The notes beneath the pieces were generated by a model. That model made no database searches, was not told the DNA's origin, and worked only from the letters and a program-made list of their open reading frames with translations. This document shows, piece after piece, positions 44,594 through 53,413 of a stretch of DNA of 64,000 nucleotides (the stretch's first letter is position 1; the number at the start of each line of letters is the position of its first letter). This DNA comes from Bacillota bacterium (GTDB lineage: Bacteria > Bacillota > Sulfobacillia > Sulfobacillales > JAIMBI01): the NCBI GenBank assembly GCA_021846505.1, contig JAJZWV010000003.1:1-64000 (forward strand). The letters are read 5' to 3'. Position numbers and translations under genes: made by a program.

Positions 44594-45919
44594 TCACCCC
44601 ATCGTGCGACAGGGCCCGCCCAATTCCGGGGCCGCGCGGCGCGCTGCGCCGCCATCGGCGATGCGGGCCGCCGCCGGCTCAGCCCAGTGGTGCCGGGATG
44701 GCGGGCCGCGCGCGTCCCGCCGCACCGGCGAGCTGACGCCCTCCCTCCTCATCGCCCTAGCCGCCTCCCGGGCCAGCCGCAGGAGCGCGCTCGCCACCGA
44801 CTGCACTACCCGCGCGGCGAAGCGGTGGCGTTCGGCTGTCACCGGGGGGCGGCCCTCGTCGCTGCCCGTGCGGATGCCGCCGTCCAGTGGAATCTGTGCC
44901 AGCAGAGGCACCCCCAAGGCTGCGGCCAGTGCCTGCCCACCTCCGCGCCCGACCGGTTCCCACCGCTCGCCGCAGGGGCAGGCCGCATAGCTCATGTTCT
45001 CCATCACGCCTAACACGGCCCGGCTCAGCCGGGCCGCCGCGCCCCCGTGCGTGCCGCCACCTGGGCGGCCGCGGGCTGAGGGGTGGTCACGACGGCGATC
45101 TGCGCCATCGGCAGGCGCTGGGGGAGGTCAAGGGCGGTGTCGCCAGTTCCCGGCGGCAGGCCTGCCAGCAGGCAGTCGATCGGCCCCCAAGCCACCCCTT
45201 CGAAAAACTTCCGCATCACCGTGCCCAGCATGGGTCCGCGCCACATGATGGGATCGCGCCCGGCGACATCCTCATCGACACCAGTTCCACCCCATGCCTC
45301 TGCCAAGGTTCGATGCGGCCCGTCGCATCGGTGCCAGGCAGAGAGGCCGCCCCGAACATGCAGCCCTGGCTGAATCCGCACAGGTCCACATCAATTAGAC
45401 CGACGCGGGCCCCTTGGTGCGCCAGTGCGGCGGCCACATTGGCCGTGGCGGTCGACTGGCCGACCCCCCTTTGCCGCTGGCAATCCCAATGACCGGGACA
45501 GAGGAGCCGCCCGGCCGTGTCAGCGCAGCCAGCGGTGCCCCGCCACCCGATGCCGGCCGGACACTCTCGCCGGCCGCGCGCGCCGCCACCGCCTCGGCAT
45601 GCCCCCGCTCGGCGCTCGTCATGGGCTGCCCCGCAACGGTCACCCCATCCACTCCAGCGAGGGCACCGACCGCGGCCACGATCGCGTCCGCCACGCCGGG
45701 GTGCAACACCCCGCCCGCTCGAACGACCGCCACGTCCAGCGACACCCGCGCCTGCCCAGCGGTGGCTCGCGCGCCGTGTGCCTCTCCACCCCTCCCACCA
45801 TCCGTCCTCTCAATCGCTATGTTGCGCAGCATGCCCGGCTCCAAGAGACTCCGGTGGAGCACCGGGGCTTGGACAGCGCTCAGCGCGGCGCGCACCTCCC
45901 GAACCGTGGGCACAGCCAA
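44594..45919 (-). pseudogene. Mrp/ApbC-type iron-sulfur carrier ATPase, broken
   Basis: Mrp proteins deliver Fe-S clusters. The N-terminal MIP18-like domain (45.9-45.5 kb), the ATPase domain (ARVGLIDVDLCGFSQG; MWRGPMLGTVMRKFFEGV; LPPGTGDTALDL; VTTPQ) and the C-terminal VLGVMENMSYAACPCGERW occur in order but in different frames. Shifts lie at a G run in the P-loop (45464-45469), near 45270 and at a G run near 45050. Restoring the first gives GKGGVGQST, in which the P-loop Lys is already Gln, and the Walker B-like Asp before LPPGTGD is Gly. The start codon may be TTG 45919 or GTG 45913. Confidence 0.85.
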
Positions 45920-45959
45920 CCCCTCCCCTTTTTTCTGGACACTCCCTCCGCCTTCAGCT

Positions 45960-46308
45960 GCGCCTGCCGCGGGCCGCGGCCGTGGGATTCCTGCGCCTCG
46001 GCGCCAAATCCGCCGCTGAGCCGCACCAGCTTGGCCGCAGTGCGGGCGGCGGCCACGATCGACGGCTCCTCACTGACCATCGGCACCAAGGCGTCGGTGC
46101 CGTCAATCCGGACGTTGGCGGCAAGCGACCACGGCATCGGATGCCCGCCGACGACGCTTTCCACCCGCTGGCTGGGTTGCACCCGCGGCGCCTCCCCCGC
46201 CACTGTCGGCGCCGCGAAGTCTTGGGGCGACAGCCCCTTGTGCGCCTGCAGCCGCTCCTGGTGCTCTCCAGGGGATAGGGGCCCCTGGCCCGGCAGCCGT
46301 GACGTCAC
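45960..46308 (-). pseudogene. HMG-CoA reductase (class II), 5' fragment
   Basis: The first 105 residues match the N-terminus of bacterial class II HMG-CoA reductases: SRLPGQGPLSPGEHQERLQ, RVESVVGGHPMPWSLAANVRIDG, ALVPMVSEEPSIVAAARTAAKLVR and SGGFGAEA. The EEPSIVAA block holds the catalytic Glu. After GGFGAEA the reading becomes unrelated and runs into the mrp start, so the remaining three quarters of the gene are deleted. The GTG start at 46308 keeps a good site (GAGGGGGG). The enzyme would interconvert HMG-CoA and mevalonate. Confidence 0.8.
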
Positions 46309-46393
46309 TCATTCCCCCCTCTTCACGTTCACGGTCCGTGGACGCGCCGTGTCGGATTCTGCTGTGAGGGTTGCCGGCTCAGACCGGTGGCAC

Positions 46394-46409
46394 CGTGTCG
46401 CCGATCACA
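46394..46409. promoter_or_regulatory. Crp-type palindrome upstream of membrane protein C
   Basis: CGTGT-CGCCGA-TCACA, nine of ten defined positions. CATGAT at 46433-46438 begins 31.5 bp from the centre on the plus strand. It also faces the HMG-CoA reductase fragment. Confidence 0.55.
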
Positions 46410-46538
46410 ATCGCCAGCGCGCGGACCGGCATCATGATGGGTGGAGCGATGAGTCTCAGTGCCTTGGCGCGCCTGGCCGAGTGCAGCGCCCATCGCGAGA
46501 ACACCACCGAACGCTTTGAGAATGGACGGGGGTGCCGT

Positions 46539-47837
46539 GTGGCCGATCAGTTGCGCCAGCCTGCTCGCTATCGGCCCAGCGTCAATGTCGCCCGAGCGCC
46601 GCAGGCCAGCGTGCCTCTGCCCTTCTTGGCCGGCGGCTGGGTGTGGCTGCTGTGGGCGCTGGGCCAGCTGGCGTCGGCTCGCGGCTTCGTGGCCGCTCGG
46701 GACTGGGGGGCCCCTGCCCTGATTGCCGCCGTGCACGGCGTGACGCTGGGATTTCTGACGTTGACCATGATGGGGTTCCTCTATCAGTGGGTGCCGGTCG
46801 TCTTCGACGTGCCCGCCTTGCCGCGCTGGTTTAGCTGGTCGGAGGGCGGCGTGTATGCCGCTGGGCTGGTGCTGTTTGAGGAGGGCTGGCTCCGGAGTCG
46901 GCTGCCACTCCTCGCGGTGGGAGGCGCGCTGCTGTCTTTGGCGCTGCTGGCGCTGGCCAGTGGGATCGCCGCCCGCGTGGCCTCCAGCCGCCGGCCCTGG
47001 GATACGGTGAGCACCGGCGTCGTGCTGGCACTCCTGGGCCTCACGGCGACCTGGCTCTTGGGGTTTCGGATGGCTTGGACCATCGCGCATGGCCAGTCGC
47101 CCAACCAGTGGCTCGCCCTGCACATCGCTGTGGCGCTGGTAGCCTGGGTGGCTACGCTGGTGTCTGCCGTCCAGCTAAAGCTGGCCCCCATGTTTGCGAT
47201 GGCCCGGGTGCACGGGGCGCTGGCCGCTCTGCCCACGGCGGCGCTGTGGGTGGGCCTCAGCCTCGAGGGCGCATCGGTTTTGGCCCGCCTGCCGTGGGCC
47301 GCTGATGTGGCTGCTGCCTGCTGGCTAGCGGCCTCCGCCCTGGCCATGGGGCTCATCATGCACCTGCGCCGGGGCGGCCGCGCCCCCCGGCGCGATACGG
47401 TGCTGGCCGCGGCGCTGGCAGGCTGGGGCCTATGGGCCGGCGCCGCCGTGATGCTGCCCTGGGCCCCGCCGGTGTCTGTCGTGCTAGGGCTCGGCGGGGC
47501 GGCCGCCATGGTCCTCGGCTATCAGTCACGGCTCGCGCCCTTTTTCTTGGCGCTGGTCACCGCCCGGCGGTCCGCCGCCGTCGATCGGGCATTCTTCCTG
47601 GCACGGGCCATGAGCTCGGCCCTTGCGCCCCGCGTGGCGGCCGCCGCCTGCGCGGCGGGGGCCCTGCTGGTGGCGGCCGGCGCCGCCTGGCACCAGGCGG
47701 ACTGGGTGGGAGCCGCCGCCGCGGTGATGGGCCTGGGCTGGGCCCGGGTCGTGGGATCCATGGTCGGACAGGCGAGGAGGGCCCGGCGGGCGGCGCCCGC
47801 CCCGCGGCCTCCGGAGCCCCCTTCGCCGCCGGCATAG
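46539..47837 (+). CDS. His-pair polytopic membrane protein C (COX1/NnrS-like, function unknown)
   Basis: A 432-residue paralogue of proteins A and B with about 12 membrane segments. H66 lies in LIAAVHGVTLGFLTLTMMGFLYQWVPVVFD and H195 in LALHIAVALVAW, followed by KLAPMF. The first His of the H-x18-H pair in A and B is Gln here, and the C-terminal block reads SRLAPFFLAL. In-frame starts at 46371 and 46449 lie before or within 6 nt of the predicted transcript start, so the GTG at 46539, after GGGGGT, is preferred. Probably a single-gene transcript. Confidence 0.7.
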   Translation: MADQLRQPARYRPSVNVARAPQASVPLPFLAGGWVWLLWALGQLASARGFVAARDWGAPALIAAVHGVTLGFLTLTMMGFLYQWVPVVFDVPALPRWFSWSEGGVYAAGLVLFEEGWLRSRLPLLAVGGALLSLALLALASGIAARVASSRRPWDTVSTGVVLALLGLTATWLLGFRMAWTIAHGQSPNQWLALHIAVALVAWVATLVSAVQLKLAPMFAMARVHGALAALPTAALWVGLSLEGASVLARLPWAADVAAACWLAASALAMGLIMHLRRGGRAPRRDTVLAAALAGWGLWAGAAVMLPWAPPVSVVLGLGGAAAMVLGYQSRLAPFFLALVTARRSAAVDRAFFLARAMSSALAPRVAAAACAAGALLVAAGAAWHQADWVGAAAAVMGLGWARVVGSMVGQARRARRAAPAPRPPEPPSPPA

Positions 47838-47847
47838 ATTGCCCGCG

Positions 47848-47863
47848 TGTGATCGCGATCACG
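47848..47863. promoter_or_regulatory. Crp-type palindrome upstream of the DUF59 gene
   Basis: TGTGA-TCGCGA-TCACG; the inner 14 bp are a perfect palindrome. CATAGT at 47885-47890 begins exactly 29.5 bp from the centre. The DUF59 start is 82 nt downstream. Confidence 0.75.
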
Positions 47864-47944
47864 GAGGGGACTGGCAGCCCCGGGCATAGTGGCGCGGGCG
47901 CCGGGAGCCGCCAGCGGCCACCGGCGGGAAAGGAGGCAACGCAC

Positions 47945-48268
47945 ATGACCGACAGCGTGACGGGCTCCTGGACGCGCGAGCGCGTGGAAGGCCTGCTGGA
48001 ATCTGTGCTGGACCCCGAAGTGGGGCTCAACATCATGGAGATGGGCCTGGTGTACAACGTCGCGGTCGACGCCCAGGCCAACGTGGAGGTGCTGATGACG
48101 CTGACCACGCCGGGGTGCCCGATGCACGGGTCCATCGCGGAGGGCGTGCAGCATCTGCTGGAGGATCAGCCGAACATCGCCGCCGTCGCGGTGGAACTCA
48201 CTTTCGACCCACCCTGGGAGCCGACGATGATAAGCCACACGGCCCTCAAGAAGCTGGGGTGGGAGTAG
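47945..48268 (+). CDS. DUF59 / MIP18 family metal-sulfur cluster assembly protein
   Basis: A 107-residue soluble protein of the PaaD/SufT-like family that assists Fe-S cluster maturation. It has VEGLLESVLDPEVGLNIMEMGLVYNV, the cysteine motif LTTPGCPMHGSI, and the typical C-terminus VAVELTFDPPWEPTMIS. AGGAGG lies 8 nt before the ATG. It may serve Fe-S proteins of the module, such as the Rieske protein. The Mrp partner in the window is broken. Confidence 0.92.
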   Translation: MTDSVTGSWTRERVEGLLESVLDPEVGLNIMEMGLVYNVAVDAQANVEVLMTLTTPGCPMHGSIAEGVQHLLEDQPNIAAVAVELTFDPPWEPTMISHTALKKLGWE

Positions 48269-48827
48269 GTGGTGGCCCAGGCCAGCCACGGCACGGGGAT
48301 GGGAGATGTGATATCCATGGAGCCTAGCCTGTCGCCCGGCCGCGACAGCCCGATTGCCGCGGTCATCGCTGGCACCTGGGAGGACCCGGACAGCTGGCGG
48401 GCGCTCCGGCGCCGGCTGCGTGGCCTGAAGACGCCAAGCCGTGCTCATCGAAAGTCCCCAGGCGCCCACCCGCCTGCTCGCCTGGCTGGCCCCCGAAGCG
48501 CCCGAGGCGGCCGTGCAGGTGCTGGCAGCGCCCGATGGGCCCTTTCGGGGTGTGCTGTGCGCTCGGCCAATGCCCTCGACACCGGACGCCGCCGCGCGAG
48601 CCGTGCAGCAGGTGCTGTCGTCCAGCCCGCGCGGCGCCCTGGTGAAACTGTCCGCGTTTGACAAGGAGGGCGGCGCCCGCCTGGCGGCCGCGACCTGCGT
48701 ACGGCTGCCCCCTGAATCTTCCACTCGCGGCGGCTGGATCGCCTCCTGCAACGGCCCACCCACGCTTTTCACGGCCGCAGGTCCTGACCGAGCGGCGGGC
48801 GCCGCTACGCGCCGCCCCGGGGCGTAA
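48269..48827 (+). pseudogene. Hypothetical gene, probably frameshifted
   Basis: From a GTG directly after the DUF59 stop, one frame gives SPIAAVIAGTWEDPDSWRALRRRLRGLKTPS, then turns low-complexity. The next frame picks up at about 48440 with AVLIESPQAPTRLLAWLAPEAPEAAVQVLA and continues to FDKEGG and beyond. Read together they form one soluble alpha/beta protein of about 170-185 residues. I do not recognise it. Alternatively the second part is a separate gene starting at the GTG 48441. It converges on the DUF2249 gene and overlaps its end. Confidence 0.4.
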
Positions 48828-49035
48828 ACGTCACCAGCCAGGACTCATCGGGCCACTCCACCGCCTCGGCGGCGTAGCCCTGGCCGCTCAGGAGATTGAT
48901 TAAGGGATCAGGTCGAAACGTGGCCACCAGCTCCCATGGCTCACCCGCCGCCAGGCCCGCCTGAAACGCCATGATGCTCTCGAAGGGCTCCCGCCCATCT
49001 TGCAAATCCTGCCGGACATCCAGCCGCCGTGCCAT
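48805..49035 (-). CDS. Short DUF2249 protein
   Basis: A 76-residue protein, LDVRQDLQDGREPFESIMAFQAGLAAGEPWELVATFRPDPLINLLSGQGY, with the DUF2249 order of motifs (DVR...REPF...L...F.P.PL) but lacking the NDHDP loop. The ATG at 49035 lies 8 nt after AAGGAGG. It is divergent from the DUF2892 gene, with a Crp-type palindrome between them. Role unknown. Confidence 0.8.
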   Translation of the reverse strand: MARRLDVRQDLQDGREPFESIMAFQAGLAAGEPWELVATFRPDPLINLLSGQGYAAEAVEWPDESWLVTFTPRGGA

Positions 49036-49114
49036 TCTCTGCGCCTCCTTGCTGTAGGCGCGCGCGCCGCCGGCGCGCCGCCCGCCCATCATCGGCCGAC
49101 GCGGATCGGCCGGC

Positions 49115-49130
49115 CGTGATCCGGATCACA
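49115..49130. promoter_or_regulatory. Crp-type palindrome between divergent DUF2249 and DUF2892 genes
   Basis: CGTGA-TCCGGA-TCACA, a full match. On the minus strand GATGAT (49088-49093) lies 29.5 bp from the centre, which fits activation of the DUF2249 gene; on the plus side the -10 is less clear (CATCAG at 49150). Confidence 0.7.
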
Positions 49131-49250
49131 CTGGGCCGATGCGGCATCTCATCAGGTCGGGCTGTGCCTCACGGATTGGGCAAGTGTGACCGGCCGCACG
49201 GTGGGCCGCCCCGCCCGGCCGCTTGATCGGCTCAGGGGGTGCTTGCAGCA

Positions 49251-49643
49251 ATGCCGCTTCAAAACGTAGGGGGCACAGATCGGGTGCTCCGCATGGCCGG
49301 TGCGGTGGTCCTGGCCGCACTGGCGATCGCGGGCGTCGGCGGCCCCGCTGTCCGCATCGTCATGGCCGTCGTGGCGGCCGTCCTGGGTGTCACCAGCCTG
49401 ACCGGCTTCTGCCTCGTGTATCAGATCACCCACTTCCGCACATTACATCGCGGGGGCGCTAAGTCTGCGGGGCTGCTGGGCCGGCAGCGTCGGGGCAGCC
49501 CACCGCCAGCTCTAGCGCCCGTGGGGGAGCGGAGGCATCCCGGCTCCCACCGCTGGCCGAAGGAGCGGCGGGCGAGGCCTGGGTGGCCGAGGTGCGGTCC
49601 ACCCTCCAACGCGGGGAGCGCCCGTGGCGGTCCCCAATCGTAG
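49251..49643 (+). CDS. DUF2892 membrane protein
   Basis: A 130-residue protein whose first 70 residues are DUF2892: LQNVGGTDRVLRMAGAVVLAALAIAG, a second membrane segment, and TSLTGFCLVYQITHF with the typical Gly-Phe-Cys. DUF2892 is often fused to or near rhodanese and sulfur-handling proteins. The Arg/Pro-rich C-terminal 60 residues are not conserved, and a frameshift there is possible. The ATG at 49251 is preferred over a GTG four codons earlier. Confidence 0.8.
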   Translation: MPLQNVGGTDRVLRMAGAVVLAALAIAGVGGPAVRIVMAVVAAVLGVTSLTGFCLVYQITHFRTLHRGGAKSAGLLGRQRRGSPPPALAPVGERRHPGSHRWPKERRARPGWPRCGPPSNAGSARGGPQS

Positions 49644-49740
49644 CAGCCATCGCAGTGCGCGGACCCCGAGTCGGCCATGCTAGCGACAAGCCCCGATTGG
49701 GCGGCGCTCCCGGACGGGAGCGGTCGTGAGGAGGAATCGC

Positions 49741-50202
49741 ATGACAGCCGCGAGCCCCATCGCCGACCAGATCGCCCGCCACCACGCCTCGATGGTGGCG
49801 ACGCTGAGCGAGCACACGAAAACCTTGGCCCGGACCCGCACACCCGAGGGGCAGCAGGGCGCCCTCACCCAATTGGTGCACTATGTGGACGCGGAGCTGC
49901 TTCCCCATGCGGAGGCGGAGGAGGGAACCCTCTACGCCCGCGGCCGCGAGCTGGTGGCGCTGGCGGTCTTGGTGGCCAGCATGACGGCCGAGCATCGCGT
50001 GCTGCGGCGGCTCCGCGAGGCATTGGAAGACCCGGCGCTCGATCCGGACGCCCGCGTGCTGGCGGCCGGAGCGCTCGCCGGGGTCTTTGAAGCGCATGCC
50101 GCCAAGGAGAACGAATTTCTGGTGCCCGGCCTCCTCGCCGCGCGCGTCGACGTGGGCGGCCTCTTGGGGTCAATGCGGGAGCAGCTGGCGGGGCGTGCGT
50201 GA
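49741..50202 (+). CDS. Hemerythrin-like (HHE) protein
   Basis: A 153-residue four-helix protein of the hemerythrin/HHE family that binds a di-iron centre and can sense or carry O2 or NO. Ligand-type residues are seen in QIARHHASMVATL, LLPHAEAEEGTLY, MTAEHRVLRRL and FEAHAAKENEFLVPGL. AGGAGG lies 6 nt before the ATG. It follows the DUF2892 gene on the same strand and is followed by a terminator. Its exact ligand is not predictable. Confidence 0.9.
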   Translation: MTAASPIADQIARHHASMVATLSEHTKTLARTRTPEGQQGALTQLVHYVDAELLPHAEAEEGTLYARGRELVALAVLVASMTAEHRVLRRLREALEDPALDPDARVLAAGALAGVFEAHAAKENEFLVPGLLAARVDVGGLLGSMREQLAGRA

Positions 50203-50346
50203 CCGCCCGGCCACGGGCGGTGCCGCACACGGCGCTCCCGCCGGTCGACCGCCCCCAAGCCGGACGCGATGCGCCCCGGATGCTCTCCAGGCCGGATCGG
50301 ACCTCGGCCCGTGAGCATCCGGCAGGGCAGCCAGTGGCGCGGTGCG

Positions 50347-50373
50347 AGGCCCCCTCAGGGGGCCTTTCGCTTT
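50347..50373 (+). terminator. Rho-independent terminator after the hemerythrin gene
   Basis: AGGCCCCC and GGGGGCCT form a perfect 8-bp stem with a TCA loop, followed by TTCGCTTT, 145 nt after the hemerythrin stop. Confidence 0.75.
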
Positions 50374-50484
50374 GGCTGCCCCTGCCGGCCCCGGGAGGCA
50401 TGAGTAGCCACACTGGCTCGTACCTTGAGAAAGGCGTGCGCCGAGGGGCGGCCTCAGCCGCCCGGCCGAGAGGGGGACTGGCGC

Positions 50485-51057
50485 ATGGGCCAACTGATGC
50501 AGGCGCTGGTGCGCCTGGGAGCCGCCGCCCTGCCCCCCACCATCCATCCCATGGTGGTGCACTTTCCCATCGCACTGCTGTATCTGGCGGCTGGCGCCCA
50601 AGGGATGGCGCTCGTGACGCGCTCGGCTCAGCACGACCGCTTCTGGGACCGGGCCGCGCTGTGGCTGCTCACACTGGCGGGGGCCGCCATTGCCGTCGCC
50701 GCTGCCGCTGGCGTCATTTCCGCCGAGAGCGTGCATTTGACTCCGGACACCCGGGCCCTGCTGGACGCCCATCAGCGGGACGCGGTGCTGACGGGACTGC
50801 TGGCACTGGCGTCCTGGGTCCTGCAAGTGTCCGCGCGCTTTCCGGCCGCTGGCCGCAGCTGGCCCGACACCTGGTCTCTCTTGGGCACGGGCCGCGGGCG
50901 CGTGACGGGGGCCGCGTGCATCGCCGGCGTGGCCGCAGCTGTCATGGTCAGCATCACCGGCACGCTGGGTGGTAGCATGGTGTACCGGCACTGCCTGGGC
51001 ATCCCGACGCGCACGTGCCAGACTGCGGCGCCGCCCACCAGGGCGGCCCCGCCCTGA
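50485..51057 (+). CDS. DUF2231 membrane protein
   Basis: A 190-residue protein with four membrane segments. LPPTIHPMVVHFPIALLYLA is the DUF2231 signature (HP-x2-VHFP-x-ALL). Hydrophobic stretches at about 55-75, 105-125 and 150-170 follow. The histidines and a HQRD motif suggest a cofactor or metal. Function is unknown; relatives are found near cytochrome and Rieske genes. The ATG follows AGGGGG by about 10 nt. The acylase gene follows after 14 nt. Confidence 0.85.
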   Translation: MGQLMQALVRLGAAALPPTIHPMVVHFPIALLYLAAGAQGMALVTRSAQHDRFWDRAALWLLTLAGAAIAVAAAAGVISAESVHLTPDTRALLDAHQRDAVLTGLLALASWVLQVSARFPAAGRSWPDTWSLLGTGRGRVTGAACIAGVAAAVMVSITGTLGGSMVYRHCLGIPTRTCQTAAPPTRAAPP

Positions 51058-51071
51058 GGTGGCACGGAGAC

Positions 51072-53360
51072 ATGGCTAAGAGGGCACCCTCACTCCGGCG
51101 GCGGCACTTGCCCGGATTCCGGCGCACCCGCGCGCTCCTGCGCCTGCTGGGCCGTTCGGCACCGATCCCCGGCGTGCCCCCCGTGGCGGCCTTTTCCGGG
51201 CTTGGCCAGCCGGTGTCGGTGGCCTGGGATGCCCGGGACGTCCCGCGCCTCACGGGTGATTCGGCGGCCGACGTGCTGTTTGCGGAGGGCTACCTCCATG
51301 GCCGCGAGCGCGCGTTCCAAATGGACGTGGCCCGGCGGGCGGCCTATGGGCGCCTGGCGGAGCTGTTGGGTCCCGGCGGACTCCCCTTCGACCGCTTCAC
51401 CCGCCGCCTGGGCCTCGCGGCGATTGCGCAGGCCACGCCTGCGAGCTGGCCTGCGCCGGTGCAGCGCCTGGTTCAAGCCTATGTGGGTGGGGTCAACGCG
51501 GCCTTCGCGACGCTGCCGGCACCGACCGAGCATCGGCTGCTGAAGGTGGCGCTGGAGCCCTGGACGGCCGCCGACACCGCCAGCGTCGCCTTTCAGCTGG
51601 GCTGGCTCCTGAATGACACCTGGCAGGCGAAGTGGGCCCGGCACCGCTTGGCCGACCGGCCTCAGGTGTGGGACTGGCTGTATCCGGCCGACTTTCCACC
51701 GGCCCGCGCCGTGATTGTGCCTGGCACCGGCTCCGCCCGCTCCGCCGGCACCGCCGGCATCGGGTCCAACAACTGGGTCGCGGCCGGCCGCCACACGGCG
51801 TCCGGCCACCCTTTGCTGGCCAACGACCCGCACCTGCCCCCACAGCTGCCCTCGGTATGGTATCAGGTGCACCTGGACGCCCCGGACCTGGCCGTTTGGG
51901 GGGTGAGCCTCGCGGGCGTGCCCGGCGTCGTGATTGGCCAGAATCCCTATCTGGCCTGGGGCGTCACCAACGTCAACCCCGACGTGCAGGATTTATATCG
52001 GGTGGTGCTGGATCCCGACGGCCACCACTACCAGGTCGATGGGGTGCGGCACGAGCTCGGCCGGCGCCAGGAGACCATCACCGTCCGGGGGGCTGCCCCC
52101 GAGTCCCTCACCTGCCGCGACACTGTATGGGGGCCGGTGGTCGCCGAGGACGAAGCCGGCAGCCCGGTCTCGCTGGCGTGGACCGGGCTCGCGCCGTCGC
52201 CTCTGGCCGGCGCTATCCTGAATCTAAACCAAGCCCGCGGCTGGGACAGCTTCAACGCCGCCCTGGCGGATTGGTGGGCGCCGGCGCAGAACTTCGTGTA
52301 TGCGGATAAGGACGGCCACATTGGGTACGTGATGGCGGGGCGCATCCCGGTCCGCGCCGCGGCGGCGGAATCCCTCGCGGATGGCAACTCGCAGCGGCAC
52401 GCCTGGACTGGATTCATCCCCTGGGCGAATGGGCCGCGGGTGCTGGACCCGCCCAGTGGCTTCATCGTGACCGCCAACAATCCCGTGGTGGGAAAAGACG
52501 CCGCCACGCCCATTCCCGGCCGATACAGCCAGGGCGACCGCGCCGCGCGCATTCAGCGCCTGTTGGAGGCGACCGGGCCCCACACCCCTGAGACGTTTGC
52601 CGCCATTCAGCGGGACGTGCACTCGGACCCGCTGGCGGCGCTGGCCCAGCGGCTGTTGGCGCACCCCGCCCTGCCGGCGCGGGCTGCGTCCCTGCTGGCC
52701 TCGTTTGATGGCAGCACGGCGCCAGACCAGGCGGCTCCCACACTCTTGTATCTATTTTGCCTGGCCGCCCTGCCGCCAGTGGTCCGAGAGGGATTGGACC
52801 GGCCCTTCTTTGCCGACATCCCCCTCGGCCCGCCCGGATCGCATCCGTTTCCCGAGCGGATGTGGGATCTGCTGGGCGACCGGCTGCCCACGCTGACGCT
52901 GCATCACTGGGATCGGGTGGACATCCGCACCGCCCTGCAGGAGGCACTCGCCGAAGGGGCGCGGGCCTTTGGCCCCGACCTGCACGAGTGGACCTGGGGC
53001 CGCGCGCGCCGGGCGCGCGGCGCCCATCCCTTGGGGACCGTGCCGCGGCTCGCGCCGGCGTTTCTCCGGCCCGCGCTCGATCTCGGGGGAGACACTACCA
53101 CGCCGCTGCAGTCGGTGATGAGCTTGGCGCCCGGGCCGTGGCCCCGCCCGGTGCGCATTATGCCCAGCTATCGGCAAATCGTGGACCCGGCAGACCCCGC
53201 CGCGGCCTGGGGCGTCCTGGCGGCCGGGCAGAGCGGGCACCCGCTGTCGCCCCATTATGACGACATGACCGCGGCGTTCCGGGCGGGCACCCTCTGGCCC
53301 ATGGGCCCCGGCATGGCCACGGCCAGCGGCTTCACCCTGTCGCCGCTGGACGCTCCCTGA
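51072..53360 (+). CDS. Penicillin acylase family N-terminal-nucleophile hydrolase
   Basis: A 762-residue peptidase S45 protein, self-processed in the family at an internal Ser that becomes the beta-chain N-terminus; here GIGSNNWVAAG. The alpha-chain has DVLFAEGYLHGRERAFQMDVARRAAYGRLAELLG. The beta-chain shows PLLANDPHLPPQLPSVWYQ, GVPGVVIGQN, WGVTNVNPDVQDLY and the Asn of IVTANNPVV. Substrates range from beta-lactams to acyl-homoserine lactones. The N-terminus is basic with no clear signal peptide, although most relatives are exported. Confidence 0.92.
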   Translation: MAKRAPSLRRRHLPGFRRTRALLRLLGRSAPIPGVPPVAAFSGLGQPVSVAWDARDVPRLTGDSAADVLFAEGYLHGRERAFQMDVARRAAYGRLAELLGPGGLPFDRFTRRLGLAAIAQATPASWPAPVQRLVQAYVGGVNAAFATLPAPTEHRLLKVALEPWTAADTASVAFQLGWLLNDTWQAKWARHRLADRPQVWDWLYPADFPPARAVIVPGTGSARSAGTAGIGSNNWVAAGRHTASGHPLLANDPHLPPQLPSVWYQVHLDAPDLAVWGVSLAGVPGVVIGQNPYLAWGVTNVNPDVQDLYRVVLDPDGHHYQVDGVRHELGRRQETITVRGAAPESLTCRDTVWGPVVAEDEAGSPVSLAWTGLAPSPLAGAILNLNQARGWDSFNAALADWWAPAQNFVYADKDGHIGYVMAGRIPVRAAAAESLADGNSQRHAWTGFIPWANGPRVLDPPSGFIVTANNPVVGKDAATPIPGRYSQGDRAARIQRLLEATGPHTPETFAAIQRDVHSDPLAALAQRLLAHPALPARAASLLASFDGSTAPDQAAPTLLYLFCLAALPPVVREGLDRPFFADIPLGPPGSHPFPERMWDLLGDRLPTLTLHHWDRVDIRTALQEALAEGARAFGPDLHEWTWGRARRARGAHPLGTVPRLAPAFLRPALDLGGDTTTPLQSVMSLAPGPWPRPVRIMPSYRQIVDPADPAAAWGVLAAGQSGHPLSPHYDDMTAAFRAGTLWPMGPGMATASGFTLSPLDAP

Positions 53361-53413
53361 GGATCCGGTCCCCACCTTGAGGAGGGTGCGGCAGCCTCCG
53401 CGATGCGCCCGGC

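Noticed and set aside
43177-44655. Long minus-strand frames opposite membrane protein B and the methyltransferase
   Set aside because: High-GC shadows: Arg/Pro/Ser-rich, no motifs, no ribosome-binding sites, and antisense to recognisable proteins.
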